Source of the DNA: Sphingomonas sp. CBMAI 2297
GTDB lineage: Bacteria > Pseudomonadota > Alphaproteobacteria > Sphingomonadales > Sphingomonadaceae
NCBI RefSeq assembly: GCF_029870595.1
Contig: NZ_JAPDIR010000006.1
Coordinates: forward strand, 33,362-97,361
Length of the DNA stretch: 64,000 nt
Direction: 5' to 3'
The notes beneath the pieces are model-generated. The model made no database searches and was not told the DNA's origin. It saw nothing but the letters and a program-made list of their open reading frames with translations. The translations under genes and the position numbers were made by a program. Numbering within the stretch: the stretch's first letter is position 1; each line of letters begins with the position of its first letter. Of this stretch, positions 36,172-44,652 are shown one piece after another.

Positions 36172-36941
36172 CGGAGGCTGACCCAGCAGGGCGCGTGATC
36201 GCTGGCCTTCTCGCGGCCGCGATATTCCTTGTCGACGCCGGCACCCAGGAATCGATCGGCCGCGATCGGGCTCAGCAGCAGATGATCGATGCGAAAGCCC
36301 GCATCGCGCTGCCAGGCGCCGGCCTGATAATCCCAGAAGGTCCAGATGCCGCCCCCCGGGAAGCGGGTGCGCAGCGAGTCGGTCCAGCCCTGGGCCAGCA
36401 GCGCGCGGTAGCGCTCCCGGCTCTCGGGCTGCATCAGCGCATCGGTCGCCATGGCGCGAACCGAGAAGGTGTCGTCGTCATTGGGGATGACGTTATAGTC
36501 GCCGGCCAGCACCACCGGCCGCTCCTCGGCGAGCAGCGCCCGCGCGCGATCGGCAAGGCGCTCCATCCATTTCAGCTTGTAGTCGAACTTGGGGCCGGGC
36601 TGCGGATTGCCATTGGGCAGGTAGATGGACGCGACGATGAGATCGCCGATCTCGGCTTCGATATAGCGGCTGTGCACATCCTCGGGATCGCCGGCCAGCC
36701 CGCGCTGGCGCTCCACGGGCTGCTGGCCCCTGGCCAGCACCGCAACGCCGTTGAACCCCTTCTGCCCATGCCACACGGCGCCATAGCCCGCCGCTTCGAT
36801 CTCTCTGACCGGCAGCGTCTCGTCGGCGCCCTTCAGCTCCTGGAGGCAGACCACGTCCGGCTGCTGCTCGGCGAGATACTCCAGCAGGCGCTCCATGCGC
36901 GCCTTGATGCCGTTGACATTATAAGTGACGATCTTGGGCAA
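36168..36941 (-). CDS. xth: Exodeoxyribonuclease III
   Basis: 257 residues, a Mg-dependent AP endonuclease and 3'-5' exonuclease in base excision repair. IVTYNVNGIKARM (Asn for metal/catalysis), LQELKGADE (metal Glu), YLPNGNPQPG, LAGDYNVIPND (catalytic Asp and Asn) and the C-terminal KASDHAPCWVSL (catalytic Asp-His) are all present. Start TTG 36941 is chosen because GGAAGG lies 5-6 nt upstream and it gives the normal N-terminus. It lies 14 bp after erpA in the same operon. Stop TAG lies in the end of a repeat element. Confidence 0.95.
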   Translation of the reverse strand: MPKIVTYNVNGIKARMERLLEYLAEQQPDVVCLQELKGADETLPVREIEAAGYGAVWHGQKGFNGVAVLARGQQPVERQRGLAGDPEDVHSRYIEAEIGDLIVASIYLPNGNPQPGPKFDYKLKWMERLADRARALLAEERPVVLAGDYNVIPNDDDTFSVRAMATDALMQPESRERYRALLAQGWTDSLRTRFPGGGIWTFWDYQAGAWQRDAGFRIDHLLLSPIAADRFLGAGVDKEYRGREKASDHAPCWVSLR

Positions 36942-36955
36942 AGGGGGCCTTCCGC

Positions 36956-37297
36956 TCAGACCGAGAAGCTGGTGCCGCAACCACAGCCCGACGCTGCGTT
37001 GGGATTCTGCACGGTGAAATGTGCACCGCCGAGATTGTCGACGAAATCGACATGCGCGCCACGCACGAGATCCAGGCTGATCGAATCGACGACCAGCCGG
37101 ACCCCGTCCAGCTCCGCGACCTCGTCATCGCCCGCCACGGCATCCGCGAAACCGAATTTATACTGGAAGCCCGAGCAACCCCCACCCTCTACCGAGAGGC
37201 GCAGGATCGCGGGCTTGCCCTGCTTGGCCGCAATCGCCGCGACGCGCGCGGCAGCAGCGGGAGTCAGGCCGATTTCGGGCTGGGTCAGCGTAGCCAT
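36956..37297 (-). CDS. erpA: Iron-sulfur cluster insertion protein ErpA (A-type carrier)
   Basis: 113 residues. The three cluster-binding cysteines are present: Cys in GGGCSGFQYKF and the pair in SGCGCGTSF at the C-terminus. LTPAAAARVAAIAAKQ and AHVDFVDNLGGAHFTVQNPNA are the family body. It carries [Fe-S] clusters to target apoproteins. First gene of an erpA-xth operon. In alphaproteobacteria erpA is usually next to dgt, which in this window lies 27 kb away. Confidence 0.93.
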   Translation of the reverse strand: MATLTQPEIGLTPAAAARVAAIAAKQGKPAILRLSVEGGGCSGFQYKFGFADAVAGDDEVAELDGVRLVVDSISLDLVRGAHVDFVDNLGGAHFTVQNPNAASGCGCGTSFSV

Positions 37298-37394
37298 GGC
37301 GTGGAGATAGTGGCCCGGACGCCGCGAGGCAATGCGCCAGGCCGCGTCGGCGGACAGGCGGCGTCGCTGCCAATACTCATTCCTTCCCCCGGCA

Positions 37395-37417
37395 TCCCCG
37401 CGAAAGCGGGGGCGACG
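37395..37417. repeat. Short remnant hairpin of the intergenic repeat family
   Basis: catccccgc-gaaa-gcgggggcgacga resembles one half of the type B arms with a GAAA loop. It lies in the erpA / VOC intergenic region, which otherwise holds nothing recognised. Confidence 0.45.
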
Positions 37418-37468
37418 AAATGCGGGCCGGATCTTCAGACAGATCCGCGATCCATGGGCGTTCCCCGC

Positions 37469-37852
37469 CTAACGCTCTTCCCAGGCGAAATCGTAGAAGA
37501 CGCGGAAGCGGTTGCCATCCGGATCCGCGGCGAAGAATTCATAGAGCTTCCAGGGCTCGGCCCGGGGCGGACCATCGATGGCGACACCCCGTTCCGACCA
37601 TTCGGCATGGAGCGTATCGACTTCCGCCCGACCGTTCAGATTGAGCCACAGGACCAGGGGCGGAGCATTGCCGAGATGCGCGCGATACGCGGTGTTGCTC
37701 AGGAACATCCGGCTCGCCCCCCGCGACACGCCGGCAAGACCGAGCGCCTCGTCCGACCAGTCGATCGTGAAGGCCAGGCGCGTGCGGTACCAGTCCAGCG
37801 CGGCGGCGAGATCGGAAACCGGAATCTCCGGGCAGGCAGCAGGGAAACTCAT
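37469..37852 (-). CDS. VOC-family (glyoxalase/bleomycin resistance-like) protein
   Basis: 127 residues, a single vicinal-oxygen-chelate domain: an ALDWYRTRLAFTIDW opening, SRMFLSNTAYRAH in the middle, and the PWKLYEFFAADPDGNRFRVFYDF end with the metal-binding Glu. The size and PEIPVSDLAAALDWY start suggest the bleomycin-resistance-like branch rather than glyoxalase I. Cytosolic dimer; substrate unknown. Downstream faces xth-erpA. ATG 37852 is preceded by a weak GGCGG. Confidence 0.85.
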   Translation of the reverse strand: MSFPAACPEIPVSDLAAALDWYRTRLAFTIDWSDEALGLAGVSRGASRMFLSNTAYRAHLGNAPPLVLWLNLNGRAEVDTLHAEWSERGVAIDGPPRAEPWKLYEFFAADPDGNRFRVFYDFAWEER

Positions 37853-38088
37853 CGGCCGCCGGCTTCTCGATGGGCGCGCGCGCCTGGAGCCGACAACGAT
37901 AGGAGCAGGAATTCCGGCCGGCGCATATGCTCCCCCGATAGCGATCCTGCCTTCAGCCTAGACGCAAACCCGCGCCCCGTCCAAGCCCGTTCGATCCGCG
38001 AACGATTAGCATTAGCGGCGGAGGCACATAGGAAAGGGGGCCGCCTACACGGGCAGCCCCTCTCCTCTCCTGACTCTGAAAGCCGGTG

Positions 38089-39279
38089 TTACTTGCTGGT
38101 GGCCGGACCGCCGACGCCGCCCGCCACGCGGTCCTGCACCGAAGCGAGATACTCGCCGGTCTGCAGGAACGGGATCGGGTTCACCGCCTTGCCGTCGACG
38201 CGCACTTCATAATGGAGGTGGCTGCCGGTCGAACGGCCGGTCGAGCCCATCAGGCCGATCAGCTGGCCGCGCTTCACGCGGGTATTGTCGGCGACGAGGA
38301 TCTTCGAGAGATGGCCGTAGCGGGTCTCGATGCCGCGGCCATGGTTGATCTGGACGAGATTGCCATAGCCGCCCTGCCGGCCGGCATGGCTGATGACGCC
38401 ATCGGCCGTCGCATAGATCGGCGTGCCGAGCGCGCCTGGAATATCGACGCCGGCGTGCATCGCGGCGGTGCCGCGGAACGGATCCGAGCGGACCCCGTAA
38501 TTCGAAGTGAAGGTGAGCTTGTCGACCGGCTGCATCGACGGGATCGAAATCACCGTCTGCTCGAGCATGTCGAGCTTCTTCCAAGTGACGAACAGTGCGC
38601 GGAACTGGGCGTCGGCCGCCTCGGCTGAGGCGTCGCTGCCGCTCGCATTGTCGTTGTCGATCGGCTCATAGGGGCCGCCCATCGCTGGCACCTTCACATA
38701 GCGCTCGGGCGAAAGGCCGAGGCGGCGAAGCTCGCCCGCGGTCTGCTGATACCGGGCCTCGCCGGCGGCGCGGGCCTTGCCGGCCAGCGCGATCTGGCGC
38801 GCCTCGACCCGCTTGAGCGGGGCGAGGACTTCGTTGGCGACGGCGCTGGTGCGCTGCGAGGCGCCCGGCAGCGGCTGCTCGATCACCTTGCGATCGCCCT
38901 TGCCGGTGAGCGTCGCGCTGATCAGCGCCTGGTGCTGCTCGACGCGCGCGGCCTGGAGGCGCGCGGCCTCCTTGGCGGCGGTGACATCGGCCTGCATCTT
39001 CTCGACCTGCTCGCGCATCTGGGCGACCTGCGCCTCCGGCGAAGCGGGGGTACCGGTCACGCCGCTGATCGCGATCGCGCCCACCGCGGCCTGGGCTACG
39101 CCATAGGCCGAGAACAGCACGGTGACGGTGGCGACGCCGGCGAGCAGCGCCTGGGTGCGCCCGGCGACGCTGAAACGCTTCAGGTCGCGGCCGTCATGGA
39201 AAATAAAATCGCGGGTAGTGAAAAAAGCACGGAACCGCTGAGCTGCGGTAGCGGTTCTGGTGTTCGACGCCTTAGCCAT
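38089..39279 (-). CDS. M23-family metallopeptidase (murein endopeptidase-like), membrane-anchored
   Basis: 396 residues. A cytoplasmic N-terminus (1-43), one membrane helix (about 44-68), a coiled-coil (about 82-130), a linker, and a LytM/M23 domain (about 270-375): FTSNYGVRSDPF, MHAGVDIPG (zinc His and Asp), GYGNLVQINHGRGIETRYGHLS and the SHLHYEV pair of His. All zinc and catalytic residues are intact, so it should cleave peptidoglycan peptide cross-links or activate an amidase during growth or division. Monocistronic as far as seen. Confidence 0.92.
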   Translation of the reverse strand: MAKASNTRTATAAQRFRAFFTTRDFIFHDGRDLKRFSVAGRTQALLAGVATVTVLFSAYGVAQAAVGAIAISGVTGTPASPEAQVAQMREQVEKMQADVTAAKEAARLQAARVEQHQALISATLTGKGDRKVIEQPLPGASQRTSAVANEVLAPLKRVEARQIALAGKARAAGEARYQQTAGELRRLGLSPERYVKVPAMGGPYEPIDNDNASGSDASAEAADAQFRALFVTWKKLDMLEQTVISIPSMQPVDKLTFTSNYGVRSDPFRGTAAMHAGVDIPGALGTPIYATADGVISHAGRQGGYGNLVQINHGRGIETRYGHLSKILVADNTRVKRGQLIGLMGSTGRSTGSHLHYEVRVDGKAVNPIPFLQTGEYLASVQDRVAGGVGGPATSK

Positions 39280-39401
39280 GATTCCCCGGCAGTTTCATGG
39301 AAGCCAGCACCGAAACGCGACCCGGCCGCCGTACTTCGAATTATCCCGTGTCGCAGGAAGCAGCCCCTCCGCCTCTGGACGATGGCTTGTGGCCCGAGGA
39401 A

Positions 39402-40196
39402 TCAGTCCACGGCAAGAGGTTGGTAATAATCGCGGGACAAACCGGCTGAGTCGCGCGCCGAGTCGTTGAACGGAGGCTTAAGCAAGCCGCGGAAATGTCG
39501 GGTCACCAGCGCCTGCCAGGCCGTTTCGGGGACGAAACCCTTTTCGCGGCAGGCTGATTCGAACCAGCGGGTTCCGGCGCGGACATGCCGCACCTCGTCG
39601 TTCAGAATGCGTGTGAGAATGCGCGCCGTAACCGCATCATCCGCCGCCAGAAATCGCTCGATCGTGGCGGGCGTCACATCGAGCCCGCGCGCCTCCAGCA
39701 CCATCGGCACCACCGCCAGCCGGGCAAGCGGATCATGCGCAGTCTCGGCCGCCGCGTCCCACAATCCGTCATGCGCGGGCATCGCGCCATACTGGCTGCC
39801 CAGCTTCCGCAGCCGCCGGTCGAGCAGGGCGAAATGCATCGCCTCGTCGGCGCCGACCTGCATCCAGTCATCGGTGAAGCCGCGCGGAAACTGCCCGCCA
39901 AAGCGCCCCGCCGCATCGAAGGCAAGGTCGATCGCGGCGAATTCGATATGCGCAAGCGCATGGATCAGCGCGATCCGCCCGCGCTCGGAGCCGCCCTTGC
40001 CGCGCTTGGGCATGCGGTTGGGCGGCAGCAGCTCCGGCCTGTCGGGGCGCGCGGGGCGATCGGGCATCGCCACGTCGAACGCAAAGGCCAGCCGTCCCAG
40101 CCGCCAGTCGCGCGCGGCGGCGCGGGCCGCCTTTACCTTGTCGGCCGGCGCCGCCGCGGCGAGCACCGCGCGACAGGCCTCGGCAACGCTTCTCAC
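39402..40196 (-). CDS. DUF455 ferritin-like protein
   Basis: 264 residues of the DUF455 family, a ferritin-like four-helix bundle with Glu/His clusters: ALAHIEFAAIDLAFDAA, GADEAMHFALLDRRL, VLEARGLDVTP and ILNDEVRHVRAGTRWF supply the paired E..E.xH ligands expected for a di-iron or manganese site. Function unknown; some relatives are near tRNA-modifying or stress genes. Start GTG 40196 overlaps the bcp stop by 4 bases, so it is coupled to a peroxiredoxin, hinting at oxidative stress or metal homeostasis. Confidence 0.86.
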   Translation of the reverse strand: MRSVAEACRAVLAAAAPADKVKAARAAARDWRLGRLAFAFDVAMPDRPARPDRPELLPPNRMPKRGKGGSERGRIALIHALAHIEFAAIDLAFDAAGRFGGQFPRGFTDDWMQVGADEAMHFALLDRRLRKLGSQYGAMPAHDGLWDAAAETAHDPLARLAVVPMVLEARGLDVTPATIERFLAADDAVTARILTRILNDEVRHVRAGTRWFESACREKGFVPETAWQALVTRHFRGLLKPPFNDSARDSAGLSRDYYQPLAVD

Positions 40197-40666
40197 CGCG
40201 CCTGCATTTCCTTGATCGATTCGAGGACGTCCACCGCATGGCCGGGCACGCGCACGCGGCGCCAGGCGCGGAACAGCCTGCCCTCATCGTCGAACAGGAA
40301 GGTCGAGCGATCGATGCCCATATAGCGCTTGCCGTAGAGCTGCTTCTCCACCCAGACGCCGAACGCCTCCATCGCCTTGCCCTCGGTATCGGTCGCGAGC
40401 GGCACGGTTAGGTCGTATTTGTTGATGAACTTCTGGTGCTTGATCGGCGGATCCTTGGAAACGCCGAGCACCTCGGCACCGAGCGCCGCGAATTCCGGCA
40501 GCAATGCCGAGAAATCCTGCGCCTCGCGCGTGCAGCCCGACGTGTCGTCCTTGGGATAGAAATAGAGGACAAAGGGCTTCCCCACTTTGTCCGCGAGCGC
40601 GATCCCCTCTCCCTCGGTTCCGTCGAGATCGACCGCGGGGATCTTGTCGCCTTCCTCGATAGCCAT
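40193..40666 (-). CDS. bcp: Thiol peroxidase BCP/PrxQ-type peroxiredoxin
   Basis: 157 residues. The peroxidatic Cys45 lies in KDDTSGCTREAQDFS. No second cysteine exists in the protein, so it is a 1-Cys BCP that needs an external thiol for recycling. KPFVLYFYPKDD is the family strand before the active site. It reduces hydrogen peroxide and organic hydroperoxides in the cytosol. ATG 40666 follows GAGGAGAAG. Second gene of glnE-bcp-DUF455; the stop overlaps the next start. Confidence 0.93.
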   Translation of the reverse strand: MAIEEGDKIPAVDLDGTEGEGIALADKVGKPFVLYFYPKDDTSGCTREAQDFSALLPEFAALGAEVLGVSKDPPIKHQKFINKYDLTVPLATDTEGKAMEAFGVWVEKQLYGKRYMGIDRSTFLFDDEGRLFRAWRRVRVPGHAVDVLESIKEMQAR

Positions 40667-40676
40667 CGTCTTCTCC

Positions 40677-43364
40677 TCAGGCAGGGCCTCGCACCGCCGC
40701 CCAGCAATCGCGAACCTCCTGCCGGGTCCGGTCGAGCTGCGCAACCACCTCGTCCCAGCTGCCGAGCTCGAGCGCGCGGGCGATCAGCGCCTGGGTGGCG
40801 AAGCCCGGCGGCTGCGCGTCGGGCGCGACCAGCCGCATGGTGACGAGCAGCCGGGTGAGGAAATCATGCGCCGGGCGCATGGCGGCGGGGAGCAGCCCCT
40901 GCTCCGCCAGCTGGTCAATCGCCGCCCCCAGCCTCGGCTCGAAGCCGGCATGGTGGACGAGCTGGGTCACATGCACCGCGAACTCCAGGTCGACGAGCCC
41001 GCCATCGAGCAGCTTGGCGTCGAGCGGTCCCTTGGGCGGCTTGTGCGCCGCCATGTCGGCCCGCATCCTGACGGCCTCGGCCCGGATGTCGCGCTCCGGC
41101 CGCGCGCCCCGGAGCACCGTGTCGATGATCGCCTGGACCCTGGCGCGCGCCGATGGCGAGCCGAAGACCGGGCGGGCACGGGTGAGCGCCATATGCTCCC
41201 AGGTCCAGGCATCCTGGCGCTGATATTTCTCGAAGCCGTCGAGCGACACGACCAGCGGCCCCTGCGCACCCGAGGGGCGCAGCCGGGTGTCGACTTCGTA
41301 GAGCGGCCCGGCGGGCGTCGGCACCGAGAGCGCGGCGGTGACGCGCTGGCCGAGCCGGTTGTAGTACATCACCGCGCCGAGCGGCTTGGCGCCGTCGCTC
41401 TCCGCCGCATAATCGCCGGTGAAGAGGTAGACGAGGTCGAGATCCGAGGCATGGGTGAGCGCCTGCCCGCCCATCCGGCCCAGCGCGAGGATCACCAGCT
41501 CGCTATCGGGCACCACGCCGTGATTGCGTGAGAATTCGCTGACCGTCGCGCTGGCCAATGTCTCGATCGCCGCCTCGGCGACCCGGGCATAGCCCGTCGA
41601 GACCTCCAGCGGATCGCTCGCCCCGGCGACGATCTGGGCGCCGAGCGCGAAGCGCTTCTCGTTGACGAAGCGCCGGACGAACTCGAGCTGGAACTGATAG
41701 TCCGAGCCCGGCTCCCAGCGGCGCATGCCGGCGGCGAGCGTCTCGATATCGGGAACCGGCGCTAGCGCGGTCGCGTCGATCAGCCCGTCGAGCAGTTCGG
41801 CGCGCCGCCCCAGCTGCTCGGCCAGCGTGGGCGCCAGCGCCAGGATCGCGCCGAGCAGCTGGGCGAGCCCGGGCTGTGCTTCGAGCAGGCGGAAGAAGTT
41901 GATCGCGCTGGGCAGGCGCGAGAGCATCGCATCGAAGCGGGTGATCGCGTGCACCGTGTCCGGCGCGCGGGAGAACGCGTCGATCAGGCCGGGCAATACC
42001 GATTCCAGCGCTTCCCGGGCGGCCGGGGTGCGGAGCGCCGGATAAGTGCCGGCCCGCCAGCCCTGGACGATCCGCGCGGCGCCGTCCGGCCGCTCGAACC
42101 CCGCCGCGCCGAGCTTCGCCTCGAGCGGCAGGCTCTCGTTCGGCAGCCGCTGCTCCTCCTCGCCCGCCAGGCTGTCATAGATCGCGCCGACGCGCGTGAC
42201 CTGCGGCCGGAGCAGATCGGTGAGCACCGCGCCATCCGCCAGCCCGTGCAGCCGGGCGACATTGTCGAGGGAGTCGGGGTTCTCCGGCAACTGATGGGTC
42301 TGGCGATCGTCGACCATCTGCAGCCGATGCTCGATCGTGCGCAGCGCGACATAGGCCCGGGTGAGGTCCCGCGCCTCGTCGGACTCGATCCGCCCCGCCT
42401 CCGCCAGCGCGGCGAGCGCGTCGCGGGTGGCGGGCGCACGCAGCGAGGGTTCGCGGCCGCCATGGATGAGCTGGTGGATCTGGGCGAAGAACTCGACCTC
42501 GCGGATGCCGCCCCGCCCCCGCTTCAGGTCATAGCCGGGGCCGAACGCCTGGGCCTGCGAATAATGATCGCGGATGCGGCGGCTGATGTCGCGGATCTCG
42601 CGGATCGTCCCATAGTCGAGCGCGCGGCGCCATACGAACGGACGGATCGCGTCGAGGAAATAGCCGCCGAGCGCCAGGTCGCCGGCACAGGCCCGGGCGC
42701 GGATAAAGGCCGCGCGCTCCCAGGGCAGCGCCTGGCTTTCATAATAGGAGATCGCCGCCTCGACCGGCAGCACGATCGGCGTCACTTCGGGCGAGGGGCG
42801 CAGCCGCAGGTCGACGCGCAGCACATAGCCGTCGCCGTCGCGCGCCTGGAGCAGCTCGACCACGCGGCGGCCGATCCGCACCGCCGCTTCCTGCACGTCC
42901 TCGCGCGGGCGGCAGGGCAGCGTCTCGGGATCGAAGAGCAGGATCGGATCGATGTCCGACGAATAGTTCAGCTCGCGGCTGCCCTGCTTGCCAAGCGCGA
43001 TCGCGGCGAATCCGCGCGGCTCGGCATCGGGCGTGCGCTCGAGGATCGCCGCGCGAATCGCACGGTCCAGCGCATCATCGGCGAAATCGGTGAGGAGGTG
43101 CGTGACCCGCGTGAGATCGAACCGGCCCGAAAGATCGCCTAGGGCGACGAGGAGCGCGAGCCGGCGGCGCTCGATGCGCAGCCGCGCCCCCTCGCCCATT
43201 TCGCCCGCGATCGCCCGCGCGGCCGCACGGGGATCCGCAAGGGCGGCGTCGAGATCGGCGACCAGCGCCGCCTCGCGCGTGAGCAGATTGTCGAGGAAGG
43301 GCGCATGGGCCCGAGCACGTGCGACGGCGTCGGCGAGATCGGCGGGCAAAGGGGTTTCAGTCAC
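40677..43364 (-). CDS. glnE: Bifunctional glutamine synthetase adenylyltransferase/adenylyl-removing enzyme
   Basis: About 895 residues. Two nucleotidyltransferase domains flank helical GlnD-UTase-like regions: the N-terminal (adenylyl-removing) site with LGKQGSRELNYSSDIDPIL and the C-terminal (adenylating) site with LGRMGGQALTHASDLDLVYLF, both keeping GS/GG..SDxD. It adjusts glutamine synthetase activity to nitrogen supply in response to PII. Start GTG 43364 is selected from the AGGTGA site 8 nt upstream; GTG 43376 is an alternative. It precedes bcp by 10 bp and is divergent from a NepR-like gene. Confidence 0.94.
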   Translation of the reverse strand: MTETPLPADLADAVARARAHAPFLDNLLTREAALVADLDAALADPRAAARAIAGEMGEGARLRIERRRLALLVALGDLSGRFDLTRVTHLLTDFADDALDRAIRAAILERTPDAEPRGFAAIALGKQGSRELNYSSDIDPILLFDPETLPCRPREDVQEAAVRIGRRVVELLQARDGDGYVLRVDLRLRPSPEVTPIVLPVEAAISYYESQALPWERAAFIRARACAGDLALGGYFLDAIRPFVWRRALDYGTIREIRDISRRIRDHYSQAQAFGPGYDLKRGRGGIREVEFFAQIHQLIHGGREPSLRAPATRDALAALAEAGRIESDEARDLTRAYVALRTIEHRLQMVDDRQTHQLPENPDSLDNVARLHGLADGAVLTDLLRPQVTRVGAIYDSLAGEEEQRLPNESLPLEAKLGAAGFERPDGAARIVQGWRAGTYPALRTPAAREALESVLPGLIDAFSRAPDTVHAITRFDAMLSRLPSAINFFRLLEAQPGLAQLLGAILALAPTLAEQLGRRAELLDGLIDATALAPVPDIETLAAGMRRWEPGSDYQFQLEFVRRFVNEKRFALGAQIVAGASDPLEVSTGYARVAEAAIETLASATVSEFSRNHGVVPDSELVILALGRMGGQALTHASDLDLVYLFTGDYAAESDGAKPLGAVMYYNRLGQRVTAALSVPTPAGPLYEVDTRLRPSGAQGPLVVSLDGFEKYQRQDAWTWEHMALTRARPVFGSPSARARVQAIIDTVLRGARPERDIRAEAVRMRADMAAHKPPKGPLDAKLLDGGLVDLEFAVHVTQLVHHAGFEPRLGAAIDQLAEQGLLPAAMRPAHDFLTRLLVTMRLVAPDAQPPGFATQALIARALELGSWDEVVAQLDRTRQEVRDCWAAVRGPA

Positions 43365-43438
43365 GGAATCAGTCACCTGCGAAACGGTGCATTGCAAAAA
43401 GTCAAGCAACAAAACGAGAATTGAATTGTTCTAGCAAC

Positions 43439-43612
43439 ATGAACCAGACGACTTCAGCCCCGGCCAGCGAAGCCCGGCAGCCCGCATATCGGGTCGAAGC
43501 GCCGCGCGCCAGCGATGCGATCGGCCTGGCGCTGCGCGACGCCTATGCGCGGGACACGGGGCTGCCGGACGACATGGCGGCGATGCTTCGCCTGCTCAAC
43601 CGGCCCCGCTGA
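43439..43612 (+). CDS. NepR-like small protein (second NepR paralogue)
   Basis: 57 residues. The C-terminal half, AIGLALRDAYARDTG-LPDDMAAMLRLLNR, follows the NepR pattern (LR..Y, then PD, then LL..L) and aligns with the canonical NepR at 45734 with a two-residue gap. NepR is the anti-sigma factor of EcfG. The N-terminus is disordered. It lies divergent from glnE and converges on ecfG across a terminator, so location and sequence both suggest a second or modulatory NepR. Anti-sigma activity is inferred. ATG 43439 has a weak ribosome site. Confidence 0.7.
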   Translation: MNQTTSAPASEARQPAYRVEAPRASDAIGLALRDAYARDTGLPDDMAAMLRLLNRPR

Positions 43613-43635
43613 ACCTCGAGCTTTCCCGGCATGGA

Positions 43636-43674
43636 AAAGGCCGCGCTCCTTCGGGGAACGCGGCCTGAATTTTG
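43636..43674 (+). terminator. Intrinsic terminator between the NepR-like gene and ecfG
   Basis: Stem aggccgcg/cgcggcct with an inner ctcc-ttcg-ggga extension, A-rich before and aattttg after. It can serve the convergent genes. Confidence 0.75.
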
Positions 43675-43686
43675 CGTGGGCCCGGC

Positions 43687-44346
43687 CTATTTAGGCGAGA
43701 GATCGCCGCGATCGCGGCTGAGATCCTCCACTTCGCCCATGATCGTGTCGAGCGCCGTCTTGCCTTCGGCGGTGCCCGGTTCCAGCCGCCGCGAAGGCAG
43801 CTGCCCTTCGCTGAGCAGATGTTCGAGCGCGACCCGCCCACGCGCGACGCGGCTCTTGATCGTGCCGACGGCGACCTGGCAGATCTCGGCCGCCTCCTCA
43901 TAGGCGAAGCCCCCCGCCCCGACCAGGATCAGCGCCTCGCGCTGCGGCTGGGGAAGGTGGAGCAGCGCGCGCTGCATGTCCGAGAGCTCGACATGCCGGT
44001 CCTGGCTGGCGGGCGCGGCGAGCAGCCGGTCGGCGACCAGATCGTCCCATTCGCCCTTGAAGCGCGCGCGGCGCATCTGGCTGAGATACAGGTTGCGCAG
44101 GATGATGAAGGTCCAGGCGCGCATGTTGGTGCCGGCCTGGAAGCGCTTGCGCGCCGCCCAGGCCTTGAGCAGCGTCTCCTGCACCAGATCGTCGGCCAGG
44201 TCGCGGCTGCCCGAAAGCGAGCGGCCAAAGGCGCGCAGATGCGGGATGACCATCGCGAGCTGTTTCTTGAACTCGGGGTCGGAGAGCGAGACATGCTCCT
44301 GCGGCGCCTCGGTCCCCTTGTCCTCGGGCTGTTCGGACTGACTCAT
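43687..44346 (-). CDS. ecfG: General stress response sigma factor EcfG (ECF sigma-70 family)
   Basis: 219 residues. Region 2 (about 45-110) contains RSLSGSRDLADDLVQETLLKAW and NMRAWTFIILRNLY; region 4 (about 140-195) contains LPQPQREALILVGAGGFAYEEAAEI and VGTIKSRVARGR, all typical of EcfG. The C-terminal ~30 residues are an acidic tail. It directs RNA polymerase to GGAAC-N16/17-CGTT promoters and is held by NepR until PhyR is phosphorylated. Start ATG 44346 follows AGCGGGA; an upstream extension lacks support. Downstream of phyR and a 45-residue membrane peptide on the same strand. Confidence 0.94.
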   Translation of the reverse strand: MSQSEQPEDKGTEAPQEHVSLSDPEFKKQLAMVIPHLRAFGRSLSGSRDLADDLVQETLLKAWAARKRFQAGTNMRAWTFIILRNLYLSQMRRARFKGEWDDLVADRLLAAPASQDRHVELSDMQRALLHLPQPQREALILVGAGGFAYEEAAEICQVAVGTIKSRVARGRVALEHLLSEGQLPSRRLEPGTAEGKTALDTIMGEVEDLSRDRGDLSPK

Positions 44347-44441
44347 TCGATCCCGCTTTTTTGCGTGGGCCGCGTGGAAGCGGCCTGTTCCAGAGATAGG
44401 CTTGGTGGCCGCGATTGCCAGCATATTCATGCCGTGCGCGG

Positions 44442-44579
44442 TCAGAAGAGAAGGATCACGGCGAACGCGACGATGACCAGCACCAGGCCATAGCCCAGTA
44501 CGTAGCGCGTCATATGCGGCGTAGCGCCGGCGCGGGCCCGTTCGCTGTCGATATGGATGGATTCGTCATTCTCAGCCAT
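44442..44579 (-). CDS. 45-residue single-pass membrane peptide between phyR and ecfG
   Basis: The frame reads MAENDESIHIDSERARAG, a polar acidic N-terminus, then a short basic turn (TPHMTRY) and one transmembrane helix (VLGYGLVLVIVAFAVILLF) running to the C-terminus. ATG 44579, TGA 44442-44444. It lies 73 bp after phyR and 95 bp before ecfG on the same strand, so probably co-transcribed. Tail-anchored topology is likely. I do not recognise a family. Coding status rests on the hydrophobic pattern and placement. Confidence 0.6.
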   Translation of the reverse strand: MAENDESIHIDSERARAGATPHMTRYVLGYGLVLVIVAFAVILLF

Positions 44580-44652
44580 GCCATCTACAACCCGCGAAGA
44601 CCGTTTTGGGTCCGTATCATGTGGAACCCGCGCCGGATTTTTCGCGAATGGT

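Noticed and set aside
44606..44640. GGAAC at 44617 as an EcfG promoter near ecfG
   Set aside because: It is on the plus strand, opposite to ecfG, and no GTT lies 16-17 bp downstream.
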